Notes: a model not told the origin generated them from the sequence alone. A stretch of DNA of 64,000 nucleotides from Leifsonia sp. AK011 (GCF_013410945.1 NZ_JACCCH010000001.1:2480001-2544000), one strand, 5' to 3'; numbered from the stretch's first letter, positions 42,445-52,418 are shown. Translations and numbers: made by a program.

Positions 42445-43770
42445 GTGGTGGGCGTGAAGTCGGTAGCCCTCGGGATCGAAGAACCAACACCGCGCGGCAT
42501 CGCGGCCGGAATCGCGCGGCTCATCACCTCAGGAGACCTCGCGCCTGGCGACCGTCTTCCGACCGTCAGGGCGCTCGCGGCCGAGCTCGGGGTGAGCCCC
42601 GCGACCGTGTCGCACGCGTGGCAGACGCTCGCCGCGGCTGGTCTCATCGTGACGAGGGGACGCAGCGGCAGCACCGTCCGTTCGGCGCCCCGCGAGTGGC
42701 TCCCCCTGCGGTACCGCGACCTCGAGGGTGAGACGGATGCCCGCCTCGACCTCTCACGCGGGACCCCAGACCCGGCGCTGCTGCCCAGGATCGCGCTGGA
42801 TCGCATCGCCGCAATCACGGAGACCGAGAGCTACCAGCGGAAGCCCGACATCCCGGAACTCCATGACTTGCTGCGCGCGACCTGGCCCTCCCCCGTCGAG
42901 TCCATCACCGTGACCAACGGTGCCCTCGACGCGATCGATCGTGCACTCGCCACCCTCGTGCGCTTCGGCGACCGAGTGGTGATCGAGAGCCCCACCTTCC
43001 CGCCCTTCATCGACCTGCTCGAGCAGTACGGCCTGCAGGGTGTTCCGGTGTCGCTCGATGCCGAGGGGATGCGCCCGCAGGAGTTCTCGGCCGCGCTCAA
43101 TTCGGCGCCCCGCGTGGTGCTGCTGCAGCCCAGGGCGCACAACCCGACGGGCGTGTCCATGACGGCCGCGCGGGCACAGAACCTTGCCGGCCTGCTCCGG
43201 CGCAGTCGCACGGCGGAGAACGCGGTCGTGATCGAGGACGACCACTCCGGCGCGATCTCGACGGCCCCCGATGTGACCCTCGCGACGTGGTTGCCCGATC
43301 GGGTGCTGCACGTCCGCAGCTTCTCCAAGACCCACGGACCCGATCTCAGGATCGGGGCGCTCGGCGGATCGCGCGACCTCGTCGACCGGATCGTCGCGCG
43401 GCGCCTGCTCGGCCCGGGCTGGACCTCGCGGATGGTGCAGGCCATCCTCCACGACCTGCTCACCGACGACGCCTCGGTAGGCACTGTCCTGGACGCCCGC
43501 GACGCCTACGCAGCCCGCCAGCGCGGGTTCAGCGGAGCGATGGAGAGCCAGGGCGTCCGGCTCTCCGCGGGAGATGGACTCAACGCGTGGTTGCCGGTCG
43601 CCGATGAACGCGCCGCGATGGTGAGTCTCGCGGCAGCTGGCATCCGCGTCGCTCCCGGCGCCCCGTTCCAGCTCGGCGCGGGCTCGCCCCACGTGCGCAT
43701 CACCGTCGGGCTCGTGCACAGCGACGCTGACGAGATAGCGTCGGCCATCGCTGCGGCCTCCCGAGCCTGA
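42445..43770 (+). CDS. MocR-type regulator (GntR HTH + aminotransferase domain)
   Basis: A 441-residue protein. Residues about 10-75 form a GntR winged helix (LAPGDRLPTVRALAAELGVS, then GLIVTRGRSGSTV). The rest is a class I aminotransferase fold with the PLP lysine in RSFSKTHGPDLRIG and EDDHSGAI. MocR proteins sense amino acids through PLP. Its position suggests it controls the divergent pyrimidine operon, perhaps through a beta-alanine-type amine. The start is GTG 42445; a nearby GTG is possible. Confidence 0.92.
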   Translation: MVGVKSVALGIEEPTPRGIAAGIARLITSGDLAPGDRLPTVRALAAELGVSPATVSHAWQTLAAAGLIVTRGRSGSTVRSAPREWLPLRYRDLEGETDARLDLSRGTPDPALLPRIALDRIAAITETESYQRKPDIPELHDLLRATWPSPVESITVTNGALDAIDRALATLVRFGDRVVIESPTFPPFIDLLEQYGLQGVPVSLDAEGMRPQEFSAALNSAPRVVLLQPRAHNPTGVSMTAARAQNLAGLLRRSRTAENAVVIEDDHSGAISTAPDVTLATWLPDRVLHVRSFSKTHGPDLRIGALGGSRDLVDRIVARRLLGPGWTSRMVQAILHDLLTDDASVGTVLDARDAYAARQRGFSGAMESQGVRLSAGDGLNAWLPVADERAAMVSLAAAGIRVAPGAPFQLGAGSPHVRITVGLVHSDADEIASAIAAASRA

Positions 43771-43813
43771 TCGAGCTACTGGCACGCGGCAGCCATTCGA
43801 TTGGGCGATGCGG

Positions 43814-43998
43814 GGTTTCGATACGCCGGTCTTCGACCGGCTACTCAACCAACAGAAAAGGAGCAGGGCCGCCCCGCCACCACCAGCAGAAAGGGAGCGG
43901 GCTCGCCCCGCCTCCACCAGCAGAAGGAGCGGGCTTCGCCCGGAGCGGTGCGCTACCTGGGGGTTGAGTAGGCGGGCGAAGGCCGCCGTATCGAAACC
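43814..43998. repeat. composite palindromic element with internal tandem repeats
   Basis: Two 37-nt arms (43814-43850 and 43962-43998) are inverted repeats matching at 33 of 37 positions (GGTTTCGATACG...CTACTCAACC). Each arm contains its own hairpin centred on TTC. Between them a 34-nt unit (ACCAGCAGAAAGGAGCGGGC-type) repeats in tandem at 43848, 43882 and 43916. The element fills most of the 309-bp gap between the MocR gene and the transglutaminase gene, and I see no gene there. Confidence 0.85.
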
Positions 43999-44079
43999 TC
44001 ACGGACGACCCGTCCAGCCGTCACCACTCACCCCACACAGATACGAAACCCGCCGAGGACTCGGCCGGGACGCCCAGTG

Positions 44080-46305
44080 CTACTGCCGGGCCGGCAGCCA
44101 TTCGCGCACGAGGGAGAGTGGCACGACGGTTGCACCCAGCGAACGGGCCAATCCCGCCCGGCGCCGCAGGGAACGCAGCACCCGACGAAGGTCCGGAACC
44201 GAGGGCGCAGTGCCCTCCCGCGCGTACGCCTGCGACTCCAGGGAGGCGCGGAACCGGGCAAGGGATGCCGCGCCGTCGTCGTCCAGATGTGGTGCGAGCA
44301 CGGACGCGAGTTGCTGTGGTGTGAGAGTGACATCGCCGGGGATTCCGAGGTCGTAGGCGATGTCGCGCAGTTCGTCCCACCCGTCGATCGCCGAACCCTG
44401 GCGCACTCGCGACAGGCGGCGAGTGCGCCGGGCCAACCGCACGAGCGCCGGGGATGCCAGCACCAGCAGCGCCAGGAACGCGCTGGCGATGGGCCACGGC
44501 GACCCTGTGGTGGTACCCGACGGTGACGTCGCCTGGTCGACGGGCGAGTCCACGGTGTCGTCGGGCACATCGGGAGCCGCGCTCGGCGTTGCCGTCGGGG
44601 TGGGTGCCGGAGCAGGGGGCGGCGGCACGGACTCGTCGACATCGGGGGTGGTGGGGTCATCCGCGTCGAGCGGGGCAAATGCGGGCGGGCTTCCACGCCC
44701 GGGCGTCGGCTCGAACCGCACCCAGCCGATGTTCCCGAAGTACAGCTCCGGCCACGCGTGCAGGTTGTCCGTCGATACCCGGTACGCGGTGGCCTCGCCG
44801 TTCTCCCCGGTCGGATAGGCATCGCCGGGAGTGAACCCGACAACGACGCGGGCGGGGATGCCGAGAGACCTGGCCATAGCTGCCATCGCCGACGAGAAGT
44901 GCACGCAATAACCGGACTTGACCTCGAGGAACGGGCCGAGGGCCTCGGCACCCGAGCCGTCGAACCCCTCCGCGACGGGAGTCTCCTCGGAATAGGTGAA
45001 CTCGCCGCCCCTGAAGTACTCCTGCAGGGCGAGTGCCTTGTCGTAGTTGGACTCGGCGCCCGCGGTCACCTCGGTCGCGTCATCCCGAACGATCTGCGGT
45101 AGCTCGTTGGGGAGCTCGAGGTACTCGTCCATTCCCTGGAAGGGTCCGCTTCCGGACCCCGTCAGCTGCTGCACCGACGGCTGCGCCTGAACGCTGTCGA
45201 CCTGGTAGGCCTGCCCCTCCGCGTTGGACCGCACGGCGCGCACGGTGAGCCCCTCCGGCTCCCAAGTCCACGTTCCCTCGAGTCCACGCACCGACTCGGC
45301 GGCGTACGGCACGGGGAGCCAGGTGCTCAGGATGCTCGCCACAGAGATCTGGGTCGTGAGCCTCTCGAGGGGAACACCGTCTCCGAGGCCCGGGGGCGGT
45401 CCCATCTGCTCGACGTCGGCGCCCGGTTCGGGCACCGTGGGAGCCCACGTCTGCCCGGAGAAGTCGGTGAGCACCGTCATCCTGAGGTACTCGCTCGTGC
45501 CGTCACTCGTGCGGTAGGTGAGTGCGACGGTCGGATTGCCCTGGCGGAGGTCATCGCCCAGGGTGATCATCGGGTTGATGCCCGAGGCGAAGCCGCCCCC
45601 GGCTCCCGAGGTGCTGTCGTTGCTGGGAGGCGTCACGGTCGGAAGCGCGAGCGGCGCGAGGAACGCCGCCACCACGGCGATGGCACCGACTCCGATCGCG
45701 GTCCTCGGCGTTGCTGATTGGGCCGCGATCATGGCGAGCCACAGTGCGCCGGCGAGCACGAACGGTGCAGGGTCGACGAACTCGGAGCGCACGAAGCTCG
45801 GTACGAGCAGGAGCACCAGCAGGGGCAGGCCCGCGAGCGCGGGAGCACGGAAGAGTTGCGCCAGGGCATCCATCAGAACCGCGACGACGGCGACACCGAG
45901 GCAGACGAGAAAGCGAATGCCCTCGGTCGCCTCTGCCGGCACGACCTGCGTCGCGATGTCCCGGTTGCCCGCCTGGTCCAGCGCCCGGAATGCCAGGAAG
46001 CTGTCCCACGTGGGCACGATGCCGAGGATCGCCGTGGATGCCACGAACATGAGCGTCATCGCCAGGATCGCCACGACCACGGCCGCCACGGTCCCCCACA
46101 CCCGTCGCCGAGCGAACGACCGAACGACCGTCGCGCCGAGCACCACGAGCGCTGCCAGCACGACGCCCTGCAACCACCAGCCCGTGCCATCGAAGACAGG
46201 GTGGAGGCCCCAGAGGGCGATGCCGATCGCGGCAACGGTCAGGCCACTGGTGAGCCACCGGGTGCCCGGCGACAGGGGCGCGTTCGCCTGCTTACTCTCG
46301 GCCAC
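44080..46305 (-). CDS. transglutaminase-domain membrane protein (TgpA type)
   Basis: This roughly 741-residue protein has an N-terminal region of about six hydrophobic helices, an extracytoplasmic transglutaminase-like core with Cys in SGYCVHFSSAMAAMARSLG and His/Asp in STDNLHAWPELYF, a Pro/Asp-rich linker, another membrane helix and a C-terminal DUF4129-like cytoplasmic tail. GTG 46305 gives a 14-nt overlap with the DUF58 gene. Together with MoxR and DUF58 it forms a conserved trio of unknown envelope function. Confidence 0.88.
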   Translation of the reverse strand: MAESKQANAPLSPGTRWLTSGLTVAAIGIALWGLHPVFDGTGWWLQGVVLAALVVLGATVVRSFARRRVWGTVAAVVVAILAMTLMFVASTAILGIVPTWDSFLAFRALDQAGNRDIATQVVPAEATEGIRFLVCLGVAVVAVLMDALAQLFRAPALAGLPLLVLLLVPSFVRSEFVDPAPFVLAGALWLAMIAAQSATPRTAIGVGAIAVVAAFLAPLALPTVTPPSNDSTSGAGGGFASGINPMITLGDDLRQGNPTVALTYRTSDGTSEYLRMTVLTDFSGQTWAPTVPEPGADVEQMGPPPGLGDGVPLERLTTQISVASILSTWLPVPYAAESVRGLEGTWTWEPEGLTVRAVRSNAEGQAYQVDSVQAQPSVQQLTGSGSGPFQGMDEYLELPNELPQIVRDDATEVTAGAESNYDKALALQEYFRGGEFTYSEETPVAEGFDGSGAEALGPFLEVKSGYCVHFSSAMAAMARSLGIPARVVVGFTPGDAYPTGENGEATAYRVSTDNLHAWPELYFGNIGWVRFEPTPGRGSPPAFAPLDADDPTTPDVDESVPPPPAPAPTPTATPSAAPDVPDDTVDSPVDQATSPSGTTTGSPWPIASAFLALLVLASPALVRLARRTRRLSRVRQGSAIDGWDELRDIAYDLGIPGDVTLTPQQLASVLAPHLDDDGAASLARFRASLESQAYAREGTAPSVPDLRRVLRSLRRRAGLARSLGATVVPLSLVREWLPARQ

Positions 46306-47623
46306 GCGCACGTCCCGTCTCCACGACCACGGCTTCCCATACGGCGGCAGGATCATCGTCGGCCCGTACCGGAACCACGAGCCAACCCGCCTCCATGAAC
46401 CGCTCCGCGATCGCGGTGGAGTCCTGACCGGCTGCGAAACCACGGTCGAGACGATCCATAGCGGTCAGGGCCTTCACGGGCATCGCAACGGCGAACTCGC
46501 CGGGGCGCCGCTGGGCGAGCATCCACTCGACGGTCTCCCTGGTCGGCGAGCTGAACAGCGCGATGACCGGGCCCTTGCCCGTCCGGCCGGGATGCTCCTT
46601 CTCCGGCTCGGTGAGCTCGAGCATGGCGAGCTGCGCGAGGAACTCATCATCACCCCAGGTGCGACGCTTGCTGTGGCCCCTGCCGTCGAGTTGCGCCTGC
46701 CCGGACTCGAGGATCGACACGAGGAAGCCAGAACGCCGAAGGTGCACCGCGCTCGAGGCGAGCATCTGCACAACCCACTCGAAGGCGAGACTCTCGACAT
46801 CGAAGTCGCTCACATCCGCGGAGAGATCGCGGTAGCCGAGCTCCTGGGTGTCGACGAGGATGCGGGCCTCCGGAAAACTCCGCTGCTCCTCCTGGCGAAC
46901 CATGAGATCGCCATGCCGGGCGGATGCTCGCCAGTGCACGCGTCGCATCGCGTCACCGCTGCGGTACTCGCGCGTCATGAGGTCGTCCTCATCGCCGGCC
47001 GCTCGGCGTTGGACGAGAGTTGCCTCACCGTCGCCGGCGGGAATCGTGAGTGCGGCGCTCGCGAGCGGAACGACCTCGGGCGTGACGATCAGGGGTTGGG
47101 GCTCACCGACCACCGCCGAACTCGTGGCGAGACCGAAGCCGTCGGTGATCGTGACCGCGAGCGGCCCGATCGAGAACACGCCGCGGAACGGGGGCACGAT
47201 CTCGTAGCTCACCGTGGTCTGGCTGCGACCCCCGAACCCCTGGCCGCGCGCGTCGAGCGCCGGCAGGGCTGCCGGCGCTGTCGCGTGGGGGTACCAGGGC
47301 AGCGCGTCGCGCCACTGGCCGGCCATGCTGCGGCGGCCGGCCCTGTTGCTCACCGTGATGCTGACGGTCGCCGAGCCGCCCGCGGCGATGATCGCGGGAG
47401 TGAAGACGCGCGTGGCCTCGACCCGCGGGCGCCGCAGGATCACCGTGACCAGCGACAGGAGCGGGAGGGCGAGGAGGAGGCATCCGACGAAGAGGAAGAC
47501 CTCGCGACCTCCCACGTACGCTACGAAGAGGGCCGTCGCCGCCGACACGAGGAACCACCAGCCCCGCCGGGTCAGGCGCGTGCCGCCAGCGCGGGCTGCG
47601 GAACGATGTCGGAGGCCCGCCAT
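46292..47623 (-). CDS. DUF58 domain protein
   Basis: This 443-residue protein has two N-terminal membrane helices and the DUF58 core MTREYRSGDAMRRVHWRASA with a von Willebrand-like fold after it. DUF58 proteins are encoded beside MoxR ATPases. It starts 1 nt after the moxR stop (TAGGATG), so translation is coupled. Molecular role is not established. Confidence 0.92.
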   Translation of the reverse strand: MAGLRHRSAARAGGTRLTRRGWWFLVSAATALFVAYVGGREVFLFVGCLLLALPLLSLVTVILRRPRVEATRVFTPAIIAAGGSATVSITVSNRAGRRSMAGQWRDALPWYPHATAPAALPALDARGQGFGGRSQTTVSYEIVPPFRGVFSIGPLAVTITDGFGLATSSAVVGEPQPLIVTPEVVPLASAALTIPAGDGEATLVQRRAAGDEDDLMTREYRSGDAMRRVHWRASARHGDLMVRQEEQRSFPEARILVDTQELGYRDLSADVSDFDVESLAFEWVVQMLASSAVHLRRSGFLVSILESGQAQLDGRGHSKRRTWGDDEFLAQLAMLELTEPEKEHPGRTGKGPVIALFSSPTRETVEWMLAQRRPGEFAVAMPVKALTAMDRLDRGFAAGQDSTAIAERFMEAGWLVVPVRADDDPAAVWEAVVVETGRARGRE

Positions 47624-47624
47624 C

Positions 47625-48638
<1,014 letters not shown>

Positions 48639-48651
48639 CTCTTCACTCTTT

Positions 48652-48678
48652 CACAGGGACCCGTGCGCGGACCCTGTG
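48652..48678. terminator. possible hairpin between cofC and moxR
   Basis: CACAGGGACC and GGACCCTGTG pair imperfectly (one central mismatch) around an 8-nt loop. There is no T tract, so termination is weakly supported. Confidence 0.3.
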
Positions 48679-48706
48679 AGTTCGCCCCCAGCGTGCGGTG
48701 GTCCGG

Positions 48707-49282
48707 CTAGAACTGCGGCTTACCGAGGAAGTCGCGGGTGCGCTGGCCGAGCCGCAACCCATCGAGGTGGTCGGGCACATCGATGTCCCGCGTGAGACCG
48801 GGCCAGGGGCCGGTCAGCTCCGTGTAGCCGTTCGCGAGGTGCGCCGCGCGCGAGTCGACGCCGAACGCGAGTCGGTGACGCTCCCCCGCGAGGGCGGTCA
48901 CGAGTGCCGTGCCGGATCCGTCGTGGTCGGCCACCATAGCGAGCGGATGTGCGGTCGCATCCATCAATGCGGCGCGAAGTTCCTCCGGCAGCAGCGCGGG
49001 GTGATCGCCGAGCAGCACCGCAGTGTTGCCGCTCGTCTCCGCGAGGCCCTGCTCGATCGCCTCGTTCAGGTCGGTTCCGCGTTCCTGAACCACCCGCGCC
49101 CCGAGCGACTGGAATTCTGCCCCTTCGACGGTGACGACGATCACGGGTGCGACGGCGAGCGCGGCCTCCACGGTGTCCAGCGCCATGGCGAGCGCGAGAT
49201 CTCGGTGATCACCCGGCCCGAACCGGGACTTGGATGCCACGGCGGCACCCTTCACGGGAATCACGATCGTCCAGTCCTGCAC
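48707..49282 (-). CDS. cofC: 2-phospho-lactate/PEP guanylyltransferase (F420 biosynthesis)
   Basis: This 191-residue nucleotidyltransferase has an N-terminal VIPVKGAAVASKSRFG loop, VVLLGDHPALLPEEL and AMVADHDGSGTALV. CofC/FbiD activates 2-phospholactate or phosphoenolpyruvate with GTP in F420 synthesis. GTG 49282 gives the canonical N-terminus and follows CAGACT by 6 nt. It is separated from cofE by a small membrane protein gene; cofD/fbiA and cofGH are not in the window. Confidence 0.9.
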   Translation of the reverse strand: MQDWTIVIPVKGAAVASKSRFGPGDHRDLALAMALDTVEAALAVAPVIVVTVEGAEFQSLGARVVQERGTDLNEAIEQGLAETSGNTAVLLGDHPALLPEELRAALMDATAHPLAMVADHDGSGTALVTALAGERHRLAFGVDSRAAHLANGYTELTGPWPGLTRDIDVPDHLDGLRLGQRTRDFLGKPQF

Positions 49283-49318
49283 CGGACGAGTCTGCCACGG
49301 CACTACGGCGGGACGGGC

Positions 49319-49666
49319 CTACTCGCCCTTCAGGTCGCGCAGCTCGCGCTCGAGCCGACGGATGCGCGCCTCGTTCTCGTGCCGCTGGATCTCGGCCTCC
49401 ACCGCCGCGTCGATCTCCTCCTCGCTGAGGGGTTCGGCGATCCGGCTCGCCCGGTACGGCTGCGAGGCGACCGGGCGGGAGGGGCGTGTCCAGTACTCAC
49501 GACCGATCGTCCACCAGAGCAGCGTTCCCACGAGTGGGACGAGAAGGATGATGATCACCCAGAAGACCTTGTCGAGGTGACGCACGCGGGAGGAGTCGAT
49601 CTTGATCGCGTCGACGAGGGTGAAGATCGTGACCGCGAGGATTGCGACCGTGAGAAGCACCTGCAT
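49319..49666 (-). CDS. PLDc_N-type small membrane protein
   Basis: A 115-residue protein with two N-terminal membrane helices and a PLD-nuclease N-terminal (PLDc_N) motif, KVFWVIIILLVPLVGTLLWW, followed by a charged coiled-coil-like tail (EEEIDAAVEAEIQRHENEAR). Function is unknown. ATG 49666 is 6 nt after TACCAT, so the mRNA is probably leaderless. Confidence 0.8.
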   Translation of the reverse strand: MQVLLTVAILAVTIFTLVDAIKIDSSRVRHLDKVFWVIIILLVPLVGTLLWWTIGREYWTRPSRPVASQPYRASRIAEPLSEEEIDAAVEAEIQRHENEARIRRLERELRDLKGE

Positions 49667-49678
49667 GCGTCGATGGTA
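49667..49678 (-). promoter_or_regulatory. leaderless -10 of the PLDc_N gene
   Basis: TACCAT (49673-49678, minus strand) lies 6 nt before the ATG. Confidence 0.5.
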
Positions 49679-49698
49679 CCCACGGCTGGCGCAGGCCT

Positions 49699-50451
49699 CT
49701 AGGTGCGAGCCTCGAGCCCGGCGCGGTAGCCCTCGTCCCACGCTTCGGCCGTGCCGAGACGGAACATGTCGTCCGACGCGGAGCGGATGATCGCGCGGGC
49801 ACCGGGCAGGTCGAGCGGCCCGACGAGTTCGGCGAGCCCCCGCACGACGGCAACCGGCCTCCCGGACGTCTTGCCCTTAACGAGGTCGGCGGCGGCAGCG
49901 ATCTCGTCCGCGACCGCTGCGATCGTGGCATCCAGTCGCCTGCCGCCGGTGTCGGTGGTGCCGCGGAGGTCGTGCAGCACGCGGATGCCCGCCGCCCCGA
50001 TTGCGACATCCGTCTGGCCTTCGCGCCAGGGTCGCCCCAGGGTGTCCGTCACGATGACGCCGAGGTCGACACCGAATCGTGTGCGCAGGGCCTCCGCAAT
50101 GGCTCTGGCCGAGGCATCCGGGTCCTCGGGGAGCAGCAGCACCGTGCCGTCGGGCGCGTTGGATGCGTCAACGCCCGCGGCCGCGAGCACGAGTCCGTGC
50201 CGCGTCTCGACGATGCGCGTGACCCCGCCGGGGTGCTCGCGTGTGGCAACCACGCGCACAGTCTCCGAGTCGATGGCGGCCTCACGGTCGTCGGCGCGCA
50301 CGATGCGGCCCTCGGCCTTGCTGACGATCTTGGACGTGACCACGAGGATGTCACCGGCCTCGAGCTCACCGGCGGCATCGCCGATCATCGTGGCCAAATC
50401 ATCGCCGGGCTGGATTTCAGGCAACCCGTCGAGCGCGAACACGGAGAGCAT
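49699..50451 (-). CDS. cofE: coenzyme F420-0:L-glutamate ligase
   Basis: A 250-residue protein with the CofE core: [56 protein letters not shown] and the C-terminal [12 protein letters not shown]. It adds glutamates to F420-0. Unlike mycobacterial FbiB it has no C-terminal nitroreductase domain. ATG 50451 (TACGCT 6 nt upstream) was preferred to an earlier GTG at 50472. Confidence 0.9.
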   Translation of the reverse strand: MLSVFALDGLPEIQPGDDLATMIGDAAGELEAGDILVVTSKIVSKAEGRIVRADDREAAIDSETVRVVATREHPGGVTRIVETRHGLVLAAAGVDASNAPDGTVLLLPEDPDASARAIAEALRTRFGVDLGVIVTDTLGRPWREGQTDVAIGAAGIRVLHDLRGTTDTGGRRLDATIAAVADEIAAAADLVKGKTSGRPVAVVRGLAELVGPLDLPGARAIIRSASDDMFRLGTAEAWDEGYRAGLEART

Positions 50452-50463
50452 GCCTCCAGCGTA
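50452..50463 (-). promoter_or_regulatory. leaderless -10 of cofE
   Basis: TACGCT (50458-50463, minus strand) lies 6 nt before the ATG. Confidence 0.45.
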
Positions 50464-50478
50464 GGCGCGCACCCTAGG

Positions 50479-51192
50479 TCAATCGGCCAAGCCTGGTTTC
50501 AACACCTCGGATCGAACAATTACGGCAAGGTCGTCGACGTCGGCATTGAATTTCGTCGTCGTACGAATCTCTCTTCGCACGGCATCAAGGACTGTTGTCG
50601 AGAGAAGTGCCCGCGCAACTGCCGCGGGCGACGTGGCCGCTCGGCGGCGCCACTCCTCTGCGATCGCGTTCTTCCTCAACGCATCGCGATGTATGTAGAA
50701 AAGCTTGTCCGTCTTGCGCGCCGGAGACTCATCACCAAGAAGGTCGACTTCGAAGAGGAGCTCAGTCTGGACCTGCCTGCCGGTCGCGGCCGTCACGTGG
50801 TACACCTGCCAGTGCTGGCCGTTGGTCAGGATGAGCCATTCGAGACCTTCCTTCACGGCGTAGGTCTCGACCTGACGTAGGTGCTTCTGGCTGAGCTGCT
50901 GTGCCGCGCGCTTCACCTCGATAAAGGCGGTCAACTGCTTATTGATCCGCACTCCATAGTCGGCGAATTCGTACCGTACGGCGTATTCGGTTGTCAGGTC
51001 CTCGAACTTGTCGTATCCGAGAGCCTCACAGAGGAAGTCGGTGATGAGGAGCCTTGTATCACCCTCGTTGGCATCCCTGCTGACGAGGTCAGCGAGGGGC
51101 TTGGAGAACCGGCGGATTCCCGTCTTGATCGACGAGCGCGCATTCTCCTCCCACACCGGAAGTCGGCTTTTGGATGCAGTTTCTTCCGCCAC
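50479..51192 (-). CDS. orphan HsdR N-terminal-type protein
   Basis: This 237-residue soluble protein resembles the N-terminal nuclease domain of type I restriction HsdR: EALGYDKFEDLTTEYAVR, YGVRINKQLTAFIEVKRA (Asp/Glu-x-Lys region) and GLEWLILTNGQHWQVYHV. There are no helicase motifs and no hsdM/hsdS neighbours. Its composition looks slightly less GC-rich than the flanks. The start GTG 51192 has a strong AAGGGAG site. A stand-alone nuclease or nucleic-acid-binding role is inferred. Confidence 0.85.
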   Translation of the reverse strand: MAEETASKSRLPVWEENARSSIKTGIRRFSKPLADLVSRDANEGDTRLLITDFLCEALGYDKFEDLTTEYAVRYEFADYGVRINKQLTAFIEVKRAAQQLSQKHLRQVETYAVKEGLEWLILTNGQHWQVYHVTAATGRQVQTELLFEVDLLGDESPARKTDKLFYIHRDALRKNAIAEEWRRRAATSPAAVARALLSTTVLDAVRREIRTTTKFNADVDDLAVIVRSEVLKPGLAD

Positions 51193-51224
51193 GGTTTCTC
51201 CCTTGAAACGGTCAGCTTTGGCGA

Positions 51225-51239
51225 ATCCTATTCGCGAAT
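51225..51239 (-). promoter_or_regulatory. possible promoter/operator of the HsdR-N-type gene
   Basis: TAGGAT (51225-51230, minus strand) abuts the 10-bp palindrome ATTCGCGAAT (51230-51239), with a roughly 32-nt leader carrying AAGGGAG. Confidence 0.35.
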
Positions 51240-51283
51240 CGCGCGATAGTCTCCTTTGTCGCGGGCGCGCCGCAACTCGCGCC

Positions 51284-51916
51284 TCAGCTGCTCGTCGCGA
51301 CCCACTCGGGGAAGGCATGCCCGAGTGCCGAGAGGATCGACTGCACCGCGATCGCGAGCAGGAGGAGCCCGAAGACGCGCGTGAGCACACTCATGCCCGC
51401 CGGGCCGAGGAGCTTCTGAACGTAGGGGCCGAAGTAGTAGATCACCGAGACGAGCAGCCCCACGACGACCACGACAGCGCCGCCAGCCACGTAGTCGAGC
51501 ACCGAGGTGTAACTGTGGGCGAAGGTGATCGCGAGGGCTATCGCTCCGGGGCCGGCGACGAGCGGGATGGCGAGGGGCACGACCACGGGCGACGCTTCGG
51601 ATCCGTTGGAGGCGACGGGACTCTGCCGGTCGAGCAGCATCGCCCAGCCGATCATGGCGACGAGGAGGTTTCCCGCGATCTTGAAGGCAGTGATGTCGAT
51701 GCCGAATGCCTTCAGCACGAATGTGCCCGCGACGAGTGAGATCAGGAGCACAACGATCACGGCGAAGCCCACCAGCATCCCGGTCCGGCGTTGCTGTTGG
51801 GGCGTCATCGCCTTCGTGATCTCGAGGAAGACGGGCAGGGTGCCGATCGGGTTCGCGATGGTGAACAGCGCGACAGCGGCCGTGATCAGCGTGGGTGCGG
51901 AGATGGGGTCGTTCAC
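51284..51916 (-). CDS. MarC/UPF0056 family membrane protein
   Basis: A 210-residue six-helix membrane protein with the MarC N-terminus ALFTIANPIGTLPVFLEIT and the middle VPLAIPLVAGPGAIALAI. Despite the name, its role in multidrug resistance is unproven. The start at GTG 51916 is 7 nt after TACTGT, implying a leaderless mRNA. Confidence 0.92.
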   Translation of the reverse strand: MNDPISAPTLITAAVALFTIANPIGTLPVFLEITKAMTPQQQRRTGMLVGFAVIVVLLISLVAGTFVLKAFGIDITAFKIAGNLLVAMIGWAMLLDRQSPVASNGSEASPVVVPLAIPLVAGPGAIALAITFAHSYTSVLDYVAGGAVVVVVGLLVSVIYYFGPYVQKLLGPAGMSVLTRVFGLLLLAIAVQSILSALGHAFPEWVATSS

Positions 51917-51929
51917 GCGCACAACAGTA
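51917..51929 (-). promoter_or_regulatory. leaderless -10 of the MarC gene
   Basis: TACTGT (51924-51929, minus strand) lies 7 nt before the GTG. Confidence 0.5.
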
Positions 51930-51998
51930 GCGGCAGGCGAGGAACGAGAACGGGGCCCGGTGGCAGATGCCACCGGGCCCCGAAAACTTGGTCGAGCG

Positions 51999-52280
51999 TC
52001 AGCCCTGGTTGACGAGCGCGAAACTGACCGCACCCGTCTCGGCGACTTCGGCGTCCAGCGTCTTGTCCCCGAGCGCGGCGGATGCCGTGGGCTCCAGGAA
52101 CACGCGGGCGCCATGCGACTCCACCAGTTCGTCGCCGGGCTCGGGGGCCGAGACGACGGCGATCGAGAAGTCGCGCTCATTCGCTCCGGGAGCGATGCGA
52201 AGCGCCCCATCGGTCGAATTGGGATCACGGTCGATGATCGACTTGACGACCGTGGAGGCTGTTTCAGTGAGGGTGAGCAT
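51999..52280 (-). CDS. HesB/IscA-like protein without cysteines
   Basis: This 93-residue protein begins LTLTETASTVVKSI and has an A-type (HesB/IscA-like) fold pattern with VFLEPTASAALGDKTLD-type segments. The three iron-sulfur cysteines of true IscA are absent and no cysteine occurs at all, so it cannot carry a cluster the usual way. It has a good AAGGAAAG ribosome site. Role unknown. Confidence 0.8.
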   Translation of the reverse strand: MLTLTETASTVVKSIIDRDPNSTDGALRIAPGANERDFSIAVVSAPEPGDELVESHGARVFLEPTASAALGDKTLDAEVAETGAVSFALVNQG

Positions 52281-52309
52281 GTGCTTCCTTTCCTTATGCA
52301 GCGAGAGCG

Positions 52310-52347
52310 GCACACGAGGTGCACCGCGGCAAGCCGGTGCAGTGTGC
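52310..52347. terminator. hairpin upstream of the HesB-like gene
   Basis: GCACAC/GTGTGC and TGCACCG/CGGTGCA pair to form a 13-bp stem with a 4-nt bulge. It lies after the 52419-52919 gene and could end its transcript or shape the HesB-like leader. Confidence 0.45.
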
Positions 52348-52418
52348 CCCGACGAGTCAGCCACGATTCCAAAGGTCGCGCGAAGCATCAACCCCCTTGC
52401 GGGATACGGCGACGGATG

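Noticed and set aside
43848-43949. Three tandem 34-bp repeats resembling a CRISPR array
   Set aside because: The copies are contiguous with no unique spacers, there are no cas genes, and they lie inside a larger palindrome.
48652-48678. Rho-independent terminator for cofC
   Set aside because: The hairpin is imperfect and has no T tract on either strand; kept only as a low-confidence hairpin.
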